The position numbers and the translations under genes are program-made. This document shows positions 47,157 to 55,071 of a DNA stretch of 64,000 nucleotides, piece by piece. A model generated the notes under the pieces. The model did not search any database and had not been told where the DNA came from. It saw only the letters and a list, made by a program, of their open reading frames with translations. Position 1 is the stretch's first letter. Each line of letters starts with the position of its first letter. The stretch comes from Pseudomonas mosselii (GTDB taxonomy: Bacteria > Pseudomonadota > Gammaproteobacteria > Pseudomonadales > Pseudomonadaceae): contig NZ_VAUO01000005.1 of assembly GCF_005796105.1 (NCBI RefSeq), positions 186,001 through 250,000 of the forward strand, in the 5' to 3' direction.

Positions 47157-47256
47157 TATCGCGATAGGGCGAAATTTAAATCGATATTTCGCGATATACA
47201 AATATGAACGCGTTATGAGCTGAGTGCGAATCGCTATATCGCGTTATAACGATATA
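47157..47256. promoter_or_regulatory. Cluster of TATCGCGATA-like operators between the ArsR gene and acpH
   Basis: Three related dyads lie in the 144-base divergent gap: TATCGCGATA (47157-47166), a TATTTCGCGATATA-type site (47185-47198), and TATATCG-N8-CGATATA (47235-47256). The region is strikingly AT-rich for this genome. These are plausible binding sites for the ArsR protein and overlap likely promoters for both genes. Confidence 0.65.
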
Positions 47257-47282
47257 GGGCTTACCGGTGCTAGACTGCGCCC

Positions 47283-47858
47283 ATGAACTACCTCGCGCAC
47301 CTGCACCTGGGCGGCCCGGCGCCGCAACAACTACTCGGCAGCCTGTATGGCGATTTCGTCAAAGGATCGCTGGAGGGGCGTTTTGCGCCTGAGCTGGCGG
47401 CTGCTATCCGGCTGCACCGGCAGATCGACAGCTACACCGACAGCCACCCGTTGGTGCTGGCTGCGCTGGCGCGGTTCCCACAGGCGCGCCGACGTTTTGC
47501 CGGGATCGTCCTTGATGTGTTCTTCGACCATTGCCTGGCGCGGCATTGGGGGGATTACGCCGAGCAACCGCTGGCGGTGTTCACCGGGCGCTTTTACCAG
47601 GTGCTGTTGGCTGAACCTGAGCTGCCTGGGCGTCTGGCGCGCATCGCGCCGTTCATGGCGGCGGATGATTGGTTGGGCGCCTATGGTGATTTCGCCACGC
47701 TTGAACAGGTGTTCAACGGCATCGCCCGGCGTTTGTCGCGGCCCGAAGGCATGGCAGGGGTAATGGATGAGCTTGAGCGCTTGTACGAGCCGCTGATGGC
47801 GGATTTTCGGGCGTTCTATCCGCAGTTACAGAGGTTCGCGGCGGCGCAGCGCGGATAG
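47283..47858 (+). CDS. acpH: Acyl carrier protein phosphodiesterase AcpH
   Basis: AcpH removes the 4'-phosphopantetheine group from acyl carrier protein. The 191-residue product starts MNYLAHLHLGG, the conserved beginning of the family. It continues with LLGSLYGDFVKGSL, IRLHRQIDSYTDSHP and VLDVFFDHCLARHW, whose Asp and His residues resemble the metal site of HD-type phosphohydrolases. Length is as in E. coli. The start is only 27 bases from the last palindrome of the ArsR operator cluster, so the repressor may also affect this gene. Confidence 0.87.
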   Translation: MNYLAHLHLGGPAPQQLLGSLYGDFVKGSLEGRFAPELAAAIRLHRQIDSYTDSHPLVLAALARFPQARRRFAGIVLDVFFDHCLARHWGDYAEQPLAVFTGRFYQVLLAEPELPGRLARIAPFMAADDWLGAYGDFATLEQVFNGIARRLSRPEGMAGVMDELERLYEPLMADFRAFYPQLQRFAAAQRG

Positions 47859-47909
47859 GCCAGCCGGCCTGTCGTGGGACTCTCGCCTGGCCGCGCGGTG
47901 TGAGCCGTT

Positions 47910-48698
47910 TCATGCAGCACGTGCCTGGCGCTGCGCCGACGGTGCGCTGTGCTCGATCCCGAAGAGCGCCAGATGCACGGCCTGTTGGGCCTGCAAGGCA
48001 AGTATGGCGCGCTCTTTGCCCTGGCTGGCGATGGCCGGCAAGAGCTGGATCTGCACCTCGCCACGCGGTTGCGCAAACAGCCGCATCAGGTGCGAGAGCA
48101 CGTCGTCGTCGCCGATGAACGGTGCGATGGGATCAGTTTGGCCGTCACGCAGGTAATGGATCGCAACCGGTTGAATCGGTACGCCATGGTCGATCGCCCC
48201 AGCCAACAGGCGGCCATGGAAGGTGCGCAGTGTGCGGCCATCGGTCGTGGTGCCTTCGGGGAATATCAGCAGCGGGCGCTGTTGGGCGAGCTGGCCGCTG
48301 ATCTGCTCGCGCAGCCGTTGTCCATCACCACCGCCACGTCGGATGAACAAGGTGCCGGCTTTCTCTGCCAGCCAGCCGGCCAGCGGCCAGTGGCGCACTT
48401 CGGCCTTGGACAGAAACGACAGTGGGGTGAGCATGCCCAGCAGTGGGATGTCGGTCCAGGACACATGGTTGCTCAGCCACAGCATCGGCTGGCGTGGCAC
48501 CTCGCCGATCACCTTCACCTCGAACGGCAAGGCCGCCACCAGCCGGCCCATGAACAGGCGGGTCCAGCGCTGACGGCGTTCAAGCGGGGTAGGCAGGCCC
48601 AGGCGTTCGGCCAGGGCGATGCTGGCGGCCAGCGCCACGCCCAGTAGCAGAACCAGCACAAGGCGCAACAGGCGGGCGTATGCCCGCAGCCGCAGCAT
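47910..48698 (-). CDS. olsA: Lyso-ornithine lipid O-acyltransferase OlsA (PlsC-like)
   Basis: The 262-residue product belongs to the 1-acylglycerol-3-phosphate acyltransferase (PlsC) superfamily. It has an N-terminal membrane helix, catalytic NHVSWTD (NHx4D), the glycerophosphate-binding block with LFIRRGGGDGQ and LLIFPEGTTTDG. Because its start overlaps the stop of an OlsB-type gene (ATGA), it is best read as OlsA, which adds the second fatty acid to make ornithine lipid, a phosphorus-free membrane lipid. This pairing exists in P. aeruginosa (olsBA). A general PlsC role cannot be excluded from sequence alone. Confidence 0.87.
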   Translation of the reverse strand: MLRLRAYARLLRLVLVLLLGVALAASIALAERLGLPTPLERRQRWTRLFMGRLVAALPFEVKVIGEVPRQPMLWLSNHVSWTDIPLLGMLTPLSFLSKAEVRHWPLAGWLAEKAGTLFIRRGGGDGQRLREQISGQLAQQRPLLIFPEGTTTDGRTLRTFHGRLLAGAIDHGVPIQPVAIHYLRDGQTDPIAPFIGDDDVLSHLMRLFAQPRGEVQIQLLPAIASQGKERAILALQAQQAVHLALFGIEHSAPSAQRQARAA

Positions 48699-49453
48699 CA
48701 GACCGCCGCCTTGAAGTGGCGGGCGTAGCGAGGGCAAAGGTCGTCGCGCTTGAGCAGGATGAACACGTCGGCGACCTGGAAGTCCTCGTCCCAGCACGGC
48801 TCACCGCAGATCTTCGCGCCCAGGCGCATGTAAGCTTTGAGCAGTGGCGGCATCTGGGCGATGACGTTGCCGGGCAAGGCCAGGTTGGGCAGCGGGTTCT
48901 TTGGCTCGGCACGCAGGTGATCGGTGCACAGGTGCCGCTCGCGCAGGCGCTGCATGATGGCGTGGGCTTGTACGCCACCATCCTGCATGGGGATGCTGGC
49001 GCAGCCCATCAGGTAGTGGTAGCGGCCTTCGTTGAGCACCTCGGCCAGCTCTGCCCAAAGTACCGCGATGGTGCCGCCATTGCGGTAGTCAGGGTGCACA
49101 CAGGTGCGGCCCAGCTCCAGAATCGGCCCTTGCAGTTGCAGCAGACCGTGCAGGCGGAATTCTTCTTCGCTGTAGAAGCGCCCCAGGCTGCTGGCCGCCT
49201 GGTGATCGAGCAGGCGGGTGGTGGCGACCAGTTGCCCGGTGGCCAGGTCACGCACGCCGATGTGGCGGCAGTGGACGTCGTAGTCGTCCATGTCCAGGCC
49301 CTGTTCGGCGCCCTTGAGCCTGGCCTTGAATTCACCACTGAACACCTTGAAGCGCAGCGCCTGAGCTTCGTGCAAGGCGTCAGCGCCGACCAGGCGTTCG
49401 GCTTGCAGACGGCGTTCAGGGCTGTTGTCGCCAGAGCGAGCGATCCGAGTCAT
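48698..49453 (-). CDS. olsB: L-ornithine N-alpha-acyltransferase OlsB
   Basis: The 251-residue product (start [10 protein letters not shown]) is a GNAT-fold protein often labelled 'hemolysin-like'. Typical blocks are [55 protein letters not shown] with the acyl-CoA/ACP loop, and a C-terminal [19 protein letters not shown]. OlsB acylates ornithine with a 3-hydroxy fatty acid from acyl carrier protein, the first step of ornithine lipid synthesis. It overlaps olsA by a start/stop ATGA. Phosphate limitation induces olsBA in related bacteria; a weak Pho-box-like site lies about 98 bases upstream. Confidence 0.88.
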   Translation of the reverse strand: MTRIARSGDNSPERRLQAERLVGADALHEAQALRFKVFSGEFKARLKGAEQGLDMDDYDVHCRHIGVRDLATGQLVATTRLLDHQAASSLGRFYSEEEFRLHGLLQLQGPILELGRTCVHPDYRNGGTIAVLWAELAEVLNEGRYHYLMGCASIPMQDGGVQAHAIMQRLRERHLCTDHLRAEPKNPLPNLALPGNVIAQMPPLLKAYMRLGAKICGEPCWDEDFQVADVFILLKRDDLCPRYARHFKAAV

Positions 49454-49550
49454 TGCGAGTCTCCATGAGCCAGCCAAAGGGTTGCGGCCGGTCGGCTTTG
49501 TTGTGCAAAGTCAGCCTAGGTACGTGCGGTGTCACCCCCGTGAATCTTTG

Positions 49551-49568
49551 GTGATGCTTGCGTGACAG
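49551..49568 (-). promoter_or_regulatory. Weak Pho-box-like sequence upstream of olsBA
   Basis: On the minus strand CTGTCACGCAAGCATCAC agrees with the Pho-box consensus at about 11 of 18 positions. The first half-site is good and the second poor. Position fits olsB, but the match could be chance. Confidence 0.25.
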
Positions 49569-49588
49569 CCCCCATGGGAGGACCCTCG

Positions 49589-50476
49589 ATGGCCTGGTTG
49601 CAACGACTCAACGACCCCTTGCGGTATGCGCCCCAGGCCAGCCTGGGGGAGGCCTATGCAGCGGTGCTTGAGCGCTTCGGCGCCGGTTCGCCGTTCGAAC
49701 TGGCCGTGCTGGGGGCTCGCGCCATGGCCACGCCTGGGCTGGCTTTCCTGGTCGGCTACCAGGCCGCGTTGCGGGTGCTGTGGCCCAGCGCGCCGGCCAG
49801 CCTCGGCGCCCTGTGCGCCACCGAACGGCGCAGCGTGCGCCCGGCCGATATGCACACCCGGCTCGATCAATTGCGCCTGACCGGCAGCAAGGATTTCGTC
49901 ACCGCCGGACTTGAGGCCGAGTGGTTGCTGGTGGCGGCGCGTAGCGAGGCGCAGGGGCAAGCGCCGCAGTTGCAGTTGGCGGTGGTCTATCCGGGCGAAC
50001 CTGGTGTGGCCCTTGAAGCGTTGCCGATCCTGCCGCTGATGCCAGAGATCGGGCATGCGCGGGTTCAACTGGAAAGCGCAGCCTGCGAGCTGCTGGCCGG
50101 CGATGGCTGGGATGCTTACGTCAAACCCTTCCGCACCCTTGAAGACCTTTACGTGCTGGCCGCCCTGGTGGCGTGGCTGCATGGGGTTGCCCAGGAGTGT
50201 GCTTGGCCGCAGCCCTTGCGCCTGCGTTTGATCAGCCTGCTGGCCGGCTGTGCCGAGGGCAGCCGGCAGTGTGCCGACAGCACCACGGGGCATTTGTTGA
50301 TGGCAGGATTGTTCGCCCAGTTCGATAGCCTGCGCGGTGAGATCGACAAAGCGATGGCTGCCGGCCCTGCGTCGTGGGGGCAGTTGTGGGCGCGTGACCA
50401 GGGGGTGCTGGCGCTGGCCAGTGCCGCGCGGGATAAACGCCTGGCCAAGGCCTGGGCGGCAGCGGGATTGTCATGA
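49589..50476 (+). CDS. Short acyl-CoA dehydrogenase-like protein
   Basis: The 295-residue product (start at ATG 49589 after GGGAGGA) resembles acyl-CoA dehydrogenases in its middle beta domain (LRLTGSKDFVTAGLEAEWLLVAAR) and in a helical C-terminal region. It is about 80 residues shorter than the usual 380. The N-terminal helical domain is abbreviated, and I see no clear catalytic Glu in the usual place. It may be a divergent flavoprotein or a non-catalytic relative. A GTG at 49562 and an ATG at 49574 are alternative starts. It is divergent from olsB. Confidence 0.7.
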   Translation: MAWLQRLNDPLRYAPQASLGEAYAAVLERFGAGSPFELAVLGARAMATPGLAFLVGYQAALRVLWPSAPASLGALCATERRSVRPADMHTRLDQLRLTGSKDFVTAGLEAEWLLVAARSEAQGQAPQLQLAVVYPGEPGVALEALPILPLMPEIGHARVQLESAACELLAGDGWDAYVKPFRTLEDLYVLAALVAWLHGVAQECAWPQPLRLRLISLLAGCAEGSRQCADSTTGHLLMAGLFAQFDSLRGEIDKAMAAGPASWGQLWARDQGVLALASAARDKRLAKAWAAAGLS

Positions 50477-50530
50477 AAGCCTGAGAAATTGGGCGCATTT
50501 GACCACCCATCCTGGGGCCCTGCGATCACC

Positions 50531-51607
50531 ATGAAGATACTGTTGCTGCTGCTTGCACTGGCAGTTGTCGCGGTTCGCGCCGAAGAGTGGCCTACCCCGG
50601 ATTGGCCAATCGACGGCGTCGCCATCGACTGGCGAGCCGTGGACGCCTACGCCTTCCCTGAACGCAACGCCGAGCGCAGCGGTGTTCGCACCGACGCACT
50701 GCTGATCATCCGCGATGGCCGCATCGTTCACGAGCGCTACGCCGCGCCAACCCGCGCCGACACACCGCACCTGACCTGGTCGGTGAGCAAGAGTGTGCTG
50801 GCCACGTTGCTGGGTGTGGCCCAGGGCGAAGGGCGCTTCGAGCTGGACGACCCTGCCTCGCGCTTTTACCCGGCATTGCGGGCGCACCCGGCGCTGCGCC
50901 TGCGTGACCTGCTGCACTGGGCCAGTGGCCTGGTCTGGCAGGAAGACTATGAGTACGCACCGCTCAAGTCGTCGGTGGTGGCCATGCTCTACACCCGTGG
51001 TCGTGACGATATGGCGGCATACGCTGCCGGCATGCCCGCCGAGCGTGTGCCTGGCGAACGTTTCGTCTACTCCAGCGGCGACAGCAACCTGCTCGGTGCA
51101 GCCCTGCGCGGCATGCTTGCGCCGCAGCAGTACGCCGATTATCCCTGGCAGGCGCTGTTCACGCCGCTGGGGATCGACGGCGCAGTCTGGGAGCGCGATG
51201 GCGCCGGCAACTACGTCGCGTCTTCTTATCTTTACCTGCGCGCCCGTGACCTGGCACGTATCGGCCTGCTGATGCAGCGTGACGGGCGTTGGGGTGATCG
51301 CCAGCTCGTCCCCGCCGCGTGGGTGGCCTTCAACCGCACCCTGTTCGCACGCGCCGAAGCCATCCCAGGGGAGGCCAATCCCGGCGGGCATTGGTGGCTC
51401 AACCAGCCGCTGCCCGGCCAGCCGCGCCCGTGGCCCGATGCCCCGGCGGACACCTTTGCCGCTTTGGGCCACTGGGGTCAGGCGCTGTACGTGCTGCCTG
51501 CGCAGAAACTGGTGATCGTGCGCTATGCCGATGACCGTGACGCCAGTTTCAGCCACAACGCACTGCTCAAGCAGGTGCTTGCTGCGCTGGCCAAGGAGGG
51601 GCGATGA
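50531..51607 (+). CDS. Exported serine hydrolase, beta-lactamase family (class C-like)
   Basis: The 358-residue product has a signal peptide (MKILLLLLALAVVAVRA). The penicillin-binding/beta-lactamase fold has the catalytic SxxK as SVSK (about residue 91), the YxN-like box as YSSGDSN (about 186), and the third box as HWGQ. Such proteins include esterases, peptidases and 6-aminohexanoate-dimer hydrolase relatives. Antibiotic hydrolysis is not implied. It overlaps the following 98-residue gene by ATGA, so the two probably form an operon. Confidence 0.85.
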   Translation: MKILLLLLALAVVAVRAEEWPTPDWPIDGVAIDWRAVDAYAFPERNAERSGVRTDALLIIRDGRIVHERYAAPTRADTPHLTWSVSKSVLATLLGVAQGEGRFELDDPASRFYPALRAHPALRLRDLLHWASGLVWQEDYEYAPLKSSVVAMLYTRGRDDMAAYAAGMPAERVPGERFVYSSGDSNLLGAALRGMLAPQQYADYPWQALFTPLGIDGAVWERDGAGNYVASSYLYLRARDLARIGLLMQRDGRWGDRQLVPAAWVAFNRTLFARAEAIPGEANPGGHWWLNQPLPGQPRPWPDAPADTFAALGHWGQALYVLPAQKLVIVRYADDRDASFSHNALLKQVLAALAKEGR

Positions 51608-51900
51608 AACGCATCGGGCTGTTGCTGGTGCTGGCGCTGCTGGCCTGGGCCTGGCACGAGCGCCAGGCGCTGGCGGACTTTCCCGGCATCCTGTCGGCAT
51701 ACTCGGCCAAGGAATACTGCTCCTGCCGGTTTGTCATGGGCTTCGAGCAAGGCTACTGCCGTGGCTACGTAAAACAATACCTGCCGCTGGGCTTGCTGGA
51801 GGAGGACAGCACGCAGCGCCGGGTTCGCGCTGAAGGCCTGGGCCGACGCAGCGAGGCGGCCTGGCAAAGTGCGCGCGAGGGCTGCCGCTTGCTGCCATGA
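51604..51900 (+). CDS. Small exported four-plus-cysteine protein of unknown function
   Basis: The 98-residue product starts inside the stop codon of the serine hydrolase gene. It has an N-terminal hydrophobic segment (IGLLLVLALLAWAW) and a conserved-looking YCSCRFVMGFEQGYCRGYVKQY segment around residues 38-60 with closely spaced Cys residues, plus a further Cys near the end. The Cys pattern suggests disulfides in the periplasm. I recall such genes annotated as 'amidase' in P. putida, but nothing here supports that. It may act with the hydrolase upstream. Confidence 0.75.
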   Translation: MKRIGLLLVLALLAWAWHERQALADFPGILSAYSAKEYCSCRFVMGFEQGYCRGYVKQYLPLGLLEEDSTQRRVRAEGLGRRSEAAWQSAREGCRLLP

Positions 51901-51944
51901 AATCGGGCGGGTAATGTTGACGGCCTTGTTTTACAGGATTTCCC

Positions 51945-52538
51945 ATGTTCAAGCCGTCCCGTCTGCTTCCTGCATTGCTGCTTCCCCTTCTCGTCAGCGT
52001 GGGCCTGCCAGCCCAGGCTAACTGGCACCTGGATGGCGAGTCGTCGCGCCTGTCCTTCGTCACCGGCAAGAACGGCAACATCGCCGAGGTCAACCGTTTC
52101 CTGGTCCTGCACGGCACGGTCGATCGCAAGGGGGCGGCCGAGGTCAGTATCGAGATGGACTCGATCAGCAGTGGCATCGCCCTGCGTGATGAGCGCCTGC
52201 GCGATAGCCTGTTCGAGGTGGAGCGCTTCGCCGAGGGCAAGGTGCAAGCCCAGATCGACTTACGCCCGATCAACGACCTGGCCAACGGTGCGCAACTGGA
52301 ACTGCGCTTGCCGGTGAGCGTCACCCTGCATGGGCAGACTCACAACTACAACACCCTGCTGCTGGCCACTCGGCTGGACGAGCGACGTTTCCAGGTGGTG
52401 ACCCTGGAACCGTTGGTGCTGCGTGCCGAGGACTTTGGCTTGATGCCGGGCCTGGAAAGCCTGCGCAAGCTGGCCGGGCTCAAGTCGATCAACCCGTCGG
52501 TGCCGGTGAGCGCGGTGCTGATCTTCAACGCCCGCTGA
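51945..52538 (+). CDS. YceI-family periplasmic protein
   Basis: The 197-residue product has a signal peptide cut after AQA (LVSVGLPAQA) and a YceI lipocalin-like barrel. Recognisable parts are WHLDGESSRLSFVTGKNGNIAEVNRF, the DSISSGIALRDERLRDSLFEVERF segment, and PVSVTLHGQTHNY. Proteins of this fold bind long isoprenoid chains; the bound ligand and role in Pseudomonas are unclear. It precedes the cardiolipin synthase gene by one base, suggesting translational coupling and a membrane-lipid connection. Confidence 0.88.
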   Translation: MFKPSRLLPALLLPLLVSVGLPAQANWHLDGESSRLSFVTGKNGNIAEVNRFLVLHGTVDRKGAAEVSIEMDSISSGIALRDERLRDSLFEVERFAEGKVQAQIDLRPINDLANGAQLELRLPVSVTLHGQTHNYNTLLLATRLDERRFQVVTLEPLVLRAEDFGLMPGLESLRKLAGLKSINPSVPVSAVLIFNAR

Positions 52539-52539
52539 C

Positions 52540-53697
52540 ATGCCGGGGCCGGTCTTCCCCTGGCGCGGCGGCAACCAGTTCGAGCTGCTGATCGACGGCC
52601 CCGAGTTTTTCCCGTGCATGCTCCTGGCCATCGTGCGTGCCGAGTTCCAGGTGGACCTGGAGCTGTACCTGGTCGAGGGCGGGGCCTGTGCGCAGGCGGT
52701 GGTCGAGGCCTTGGAACAGGCCGCGCGGCGGGGCGTGCGGGTGCGTTGCCTGTTCGACGACTACGGCTCGCTGGGGTTTCCTGCGGCCTTGCGCGAACGC
52801 TTGCTGGCAGCCGGCGTGGAGCTGCGCTGGTACAACCGCCTGCGTTGGCGTCGGGGTTTGCGCAACCTGTACCGCGATCATCGCAAGCTGCTGTTGGTGG
52901 ACGAGCGCTGGGCGGTGGTCGGCGGCACCGGGGTAACCGACGAATTCTGGAAGCCGAACGAGGTGCTCAGCGAGTGGCATGAGGTGATGGTGCGCATGGA
53001 GGGGCCGATCGTCGGCGACTGGCAGTTGCTGTTCGACCGCCAGTGGCACGCCAACCAGCGCCGTACCGCCTGGCGCCCGCCGGAGAATTTCGGCCTGCCA
53101 CGCCTGCCCCGGGTCCCGCTCGAAGGGCAGGGCATGGGCCGCGTAGCCTACGCCGATGCCCGCCAGCACAAGGACATCCTGCATGCGCTGGTGCGCGCGC
53201 TGAACAGCGGGCAGCGGCGTATCTGGCTGGCCACGCCGTACTTCTTGCCTACCTTCAGCGTGCGCCGCTCGCTGCGCCGGGCTGCGCAAAAGGGCCTGGA
53301 CGTGCGCCTGCTGCTAACCGGCCCGCGCACCGATCACCCCGCAGTGCGCTATGCCGGCCATCGCTACTACCCGAGGCTGCTGCGCGCCGGGGTTCGAATT
53401 TTCGAGTACCAGCCGTGTTTCCTGCACCTGAAGATGGTGCTGGTGGACGATTGGGTGAGTGTGGGCTCGTGCAACTTCGACCACTGGAACCTGCGTTTCA
53501 ACCTCGAAGCCAATGTCGAGGCCCTCGACCCAACGCTGACCGCCGCGGTGGCCGCGAGCTTCGAGCGCGACTTCGCCTTGAGCGAGGAAGTCGACCTGCT
53601 CCAGTGGCAGGCACGCCCCTTGTGGCGGCGGGTCAAGCAGCGTGTGTGGGGTTGGCTCGACCGGCTGGTGGCCAATCTGTTGGACCGACGCGATTAG
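52540..53697 (+). CDS. clsB: Cardiolipin synthase ClsB-type (phospholipase D family)
   Basis: The 385-residue product has two HKD phospholipase-D motifs: DHRKLLLVDERWAVVGGTG (about residues 112-130) and HLKMVLVDDWVSVGSCNFD (about 300-318). It lacks the N-terminal membrane helices of ClsA, so it belongs to the shorter ClsB/YbhO class. These enzymes make cardiolipin from phosphatidylglycerol, and some accept other donors. The start is one base after the yceI-like stop. The stop TAG is also the first bases of a MITE-like element. Confidence 0.88.
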   Translation: MPGPVFPWRGGNQFELLIDGPEFFPCMLLAIVRAEFQVDLELYLVEGGACAQAVVEALEQAARRGVRVRCLFDDYGSLGFPAALRERLLAAGVELRWYNRLRWRRGLRNLYRDHRKLLLVDERWAVVGGTGVTDEFWKPNEVLSEWHEVMVRMEGPIVGDWQLLFDRQWHANQRRTAWRPPENFGLPRLPRVPLEGQGMGRVAYADARQHKDILHALVRALNSGQRRIWLATPYFLPTFSVRRSLRRAAQKGLDVRLLLTGPRTDHPAVRYAGHRYYPRLLRAGVRIFEYQPCFLHLKMVLVDDWVSVGSCNFDHWNLRFNLEANVEALDPTLTAAVAASFERDFALSEEVDLLQWQARPLWRRVKQRVWGWLDRLVANLLDRRD

Positions 53698-53858
53698 TGT
53701 CCTGTCCCGGAAATAAGCTGTTCACTTTTGGCGGCGTCTTGAATGCCCGGCCTGCGTTGCCACTCCTCGCCATAGCCCTGCTATGACTCGTCGCGGCGCC
53801 TTGGCCGAACATCCAAGCCACTCCCCAAAAGAGCACGTATTTCCGAGACAGGGCACTA
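53695..53858. mobile_element. MITE-like element with 23-bp terminal inverted repeats
   Basis: The ends TAGTGTCCTGTCCCGGAAAT and (reverse complement of the other end) TAGTGCCCTGTCTCGGAAAT match at 18 of 20 positions, and 20 of 23 over the full repeat. The 164-base element is non-coding and contains an internal CATAG-CCCTG-CTATG hairpin. No transposase is encoded. A TA may be the target duplication. It lies directly at the 3' end of the cardiolipin synthase gene and may have replaced its original stop region. Confidence 0.7.
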
Positions 53859-53933
53859 GCGGCGTATATCGCTCGCCGGCAAAGCGGACTATTGTGCTCG
53901 GATTGTTCCCCTGCAACGCAAGGAGTGGATGCG

Positions 53934-54512
53934 ATGACGGCTAAGAAGATTCTCATGCTGGTGGGTGATTACGTCGAGGACTACGAGGCGATGGTGCCGT
54001 TCCAGGCGCTGAGCATGGTCGGGCATACCGTGCATGCGGTGTGTCCTGAAAAGGTCGCCGGGCAAACGGTGCGCACGGCGATTCACGATTTCGAGGGGGA
54101 GCAGACCTACAGCGAGAAGCCCGGTCACAACTTCGCCCTGAACTACGACTTCGTCCAGGTACGCGCCGAAAGCTACGACGCACTGTTGATTCCCGGTGGC
54201 CGGGCGCCGGAGTACCTGCGTCTGAACGAAAAGGTGCTGGACTTGGTGCGCGCCTTCGACCAGGCCGGCAAGCCGATTGCTGCCGTATGCCATGGCGCGC
54301 AGTTGCTGGCCGCAGCGGGGGTGTTGGAGGGGCGTGAGTGCAGCGCGTATCCGGCGTGTGCGCCAGAAGTGAAGCTGGCAGGCGGGCGCTTCATCGACAT
54401 TGCCGTGGATCAGGCGCATGTCGATGGCAACCTGGTGACTGCGCCGGCGTGGCCTGCGCATCCGGCGTGGCTGGCGGCGTTTCTCAAGGTGCTGGGGACG
54501 CGTATCCATTGA
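53934..54512 (+). CDS. DJ-1/PfpI family protein
   Basis: The chosen ATG 53934 is eight bases after AAGGAG and gives 192 residues. The DJ-1/PfpI fold is shown by [23 protein letters not shown] with the conserved Glu, [12 protein letters not shown], and the nucleophile elbow [10 protein letters not shown] with catalytic Cys followed by His. Members are glyoxalases/deglycases or stress-linked proteases. The C-terminal [12 protein letters not shown] block resembles the PfpI-type group. The true reaction is uncertain. The MITE-like element lies 75 bases upstream. Confidence 0.87.
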   Translation: MTAKKILMLVGDYVEDYEAMVPFQALSMVGHTVHAVCPEKVAGQTVRTAIHDFEGEQTYSEKPGHNFALNYDFVQVRAESYDALLIPGGRAPEYLRLNEKVLDLVRAFDQAGKPIAAVCHGAQLLAAAGVLEGRECSAYPACAPEVKLAGGRFIDIAVDQAHVDGNLVTAPAWPAHPAWLAAFLKVLGTRIH

Positions 54513-54521
54513 CACCGCCTT

Positions 54522-54551
54522 CGCGGGGCAAGCCGCAATGGCGCCCCGCGA
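54522..54551. terminator. REP-like hairpin between convergent genes
   Basis: TCGCGGGG and CCCCGCGA form an 8-bp stem around a 14-base loop containing AAGCCGC. It occupies the 45-base gap between the DJ-1/PfpI gene and the SnoaL-like gene and probably ends transcription from both sides. Confidence 0.6.
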
Positions 54552-54557
54552 TATGCC

Positions 54558-54956
54558 TCAGCCTACCTGTTCGACCCAGTCGTTGAGGTTGTAGTAGTTG
54601 CTCACCCGGGCGATCTTGCCGCAGTGGATGTAAAAAAATGCGCCGGCCGGCAGCACGTACTTTTGCCCGTTGGCTGGCGGCAGGCCTTCGTCGTCGGCCA
54701 GGTACTCGCCGTGCACGGTGAACTCGGCGGCAGCGCGGTTGCCCTCGGCGTTCTGCATTACCACGATATCGGCCAGGCGTTCGCGATAGCAGCGGTTCAT
54801 CTTGTCCATGAAGGCGGCGAAGGCGGCCTTGCCCATTTGCCGTTCGCCCTGGTTGATGTCGTGGATCACGTCTTCGCTGAGCAGCGCGAGGAAGGCGGGC
54901 ATGTCGCCAGCGTTGAAGGCGTTGTAGTAGGCAGTGACGAGTTCGGTAGCGGTCAT
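54558..54956 (-). CDS. SnoaL/NTF2-like fold protein
   Basis: The 132-residue product (TATELVTAYYNAFNAGDMPAFLALLSEDVIHDINQGE) is a ketosteroid-isomerase/SnoaL-like cone-fold protein. Typical features are the first helix with YNAFNAGD, a strand with VIHD, and a final strand with ISRVSNYYNLNDWVEQ-like sequence (here KIARVSNYYNLNDW). The fold supports isomerases, hydrolases and binding proteins, so the activity cannot be deduced. It has its own divergent promoter region against the GNAT gene. Confidence 0.82.
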   Translation of the reverse strand: MTATELVTAYYNAFNAGDMPAFLALLSEDVIHDINQGERQMGKAAFAAFMDKMNRCYRERLADIVVMQNAEGNRAAAEFTVHGEYLADDEGLPPANGQKYVLPAGAFFYIHCGKIARVSNYYNLNDWVEQVG

Positions 54957-55071
54957 GGAGAAATACCTGTCGCGCAGGGGAAAGGGAGTGATGTGGAGCC
55001 GATGATAGGGTTTCCCCTCAGGCCCGGCTTAGCCGAGCGCGTCATCCACATCGACAAAACGACCGCCCCGC

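Noticed and set aside
47910..49453. 'Hemolysin-like' OlsB as a true haemolysin
   Set aside because: The GNAT-fold sequence, coupling to a PlsC-type gene and the known P. aeruginosa olsBA arrangement support ornithine lipid synthesis; the haemolysin label is historical.
50531..51607. The serine hydrolase as a beta-lactamase resistance gene
   Set aside because: The SxxK family contains many esterases and peptidases; the third box is HWG rather than KTG, and nothing else points to antibiotic hydrolysis.
53633..53956. Minus-strand frames across the MITE-like element as a transposase remnant
   Set aside because: The frames are under 110 codons, run out of the element into the flanking gene, and show no DDE or other transposase motif.
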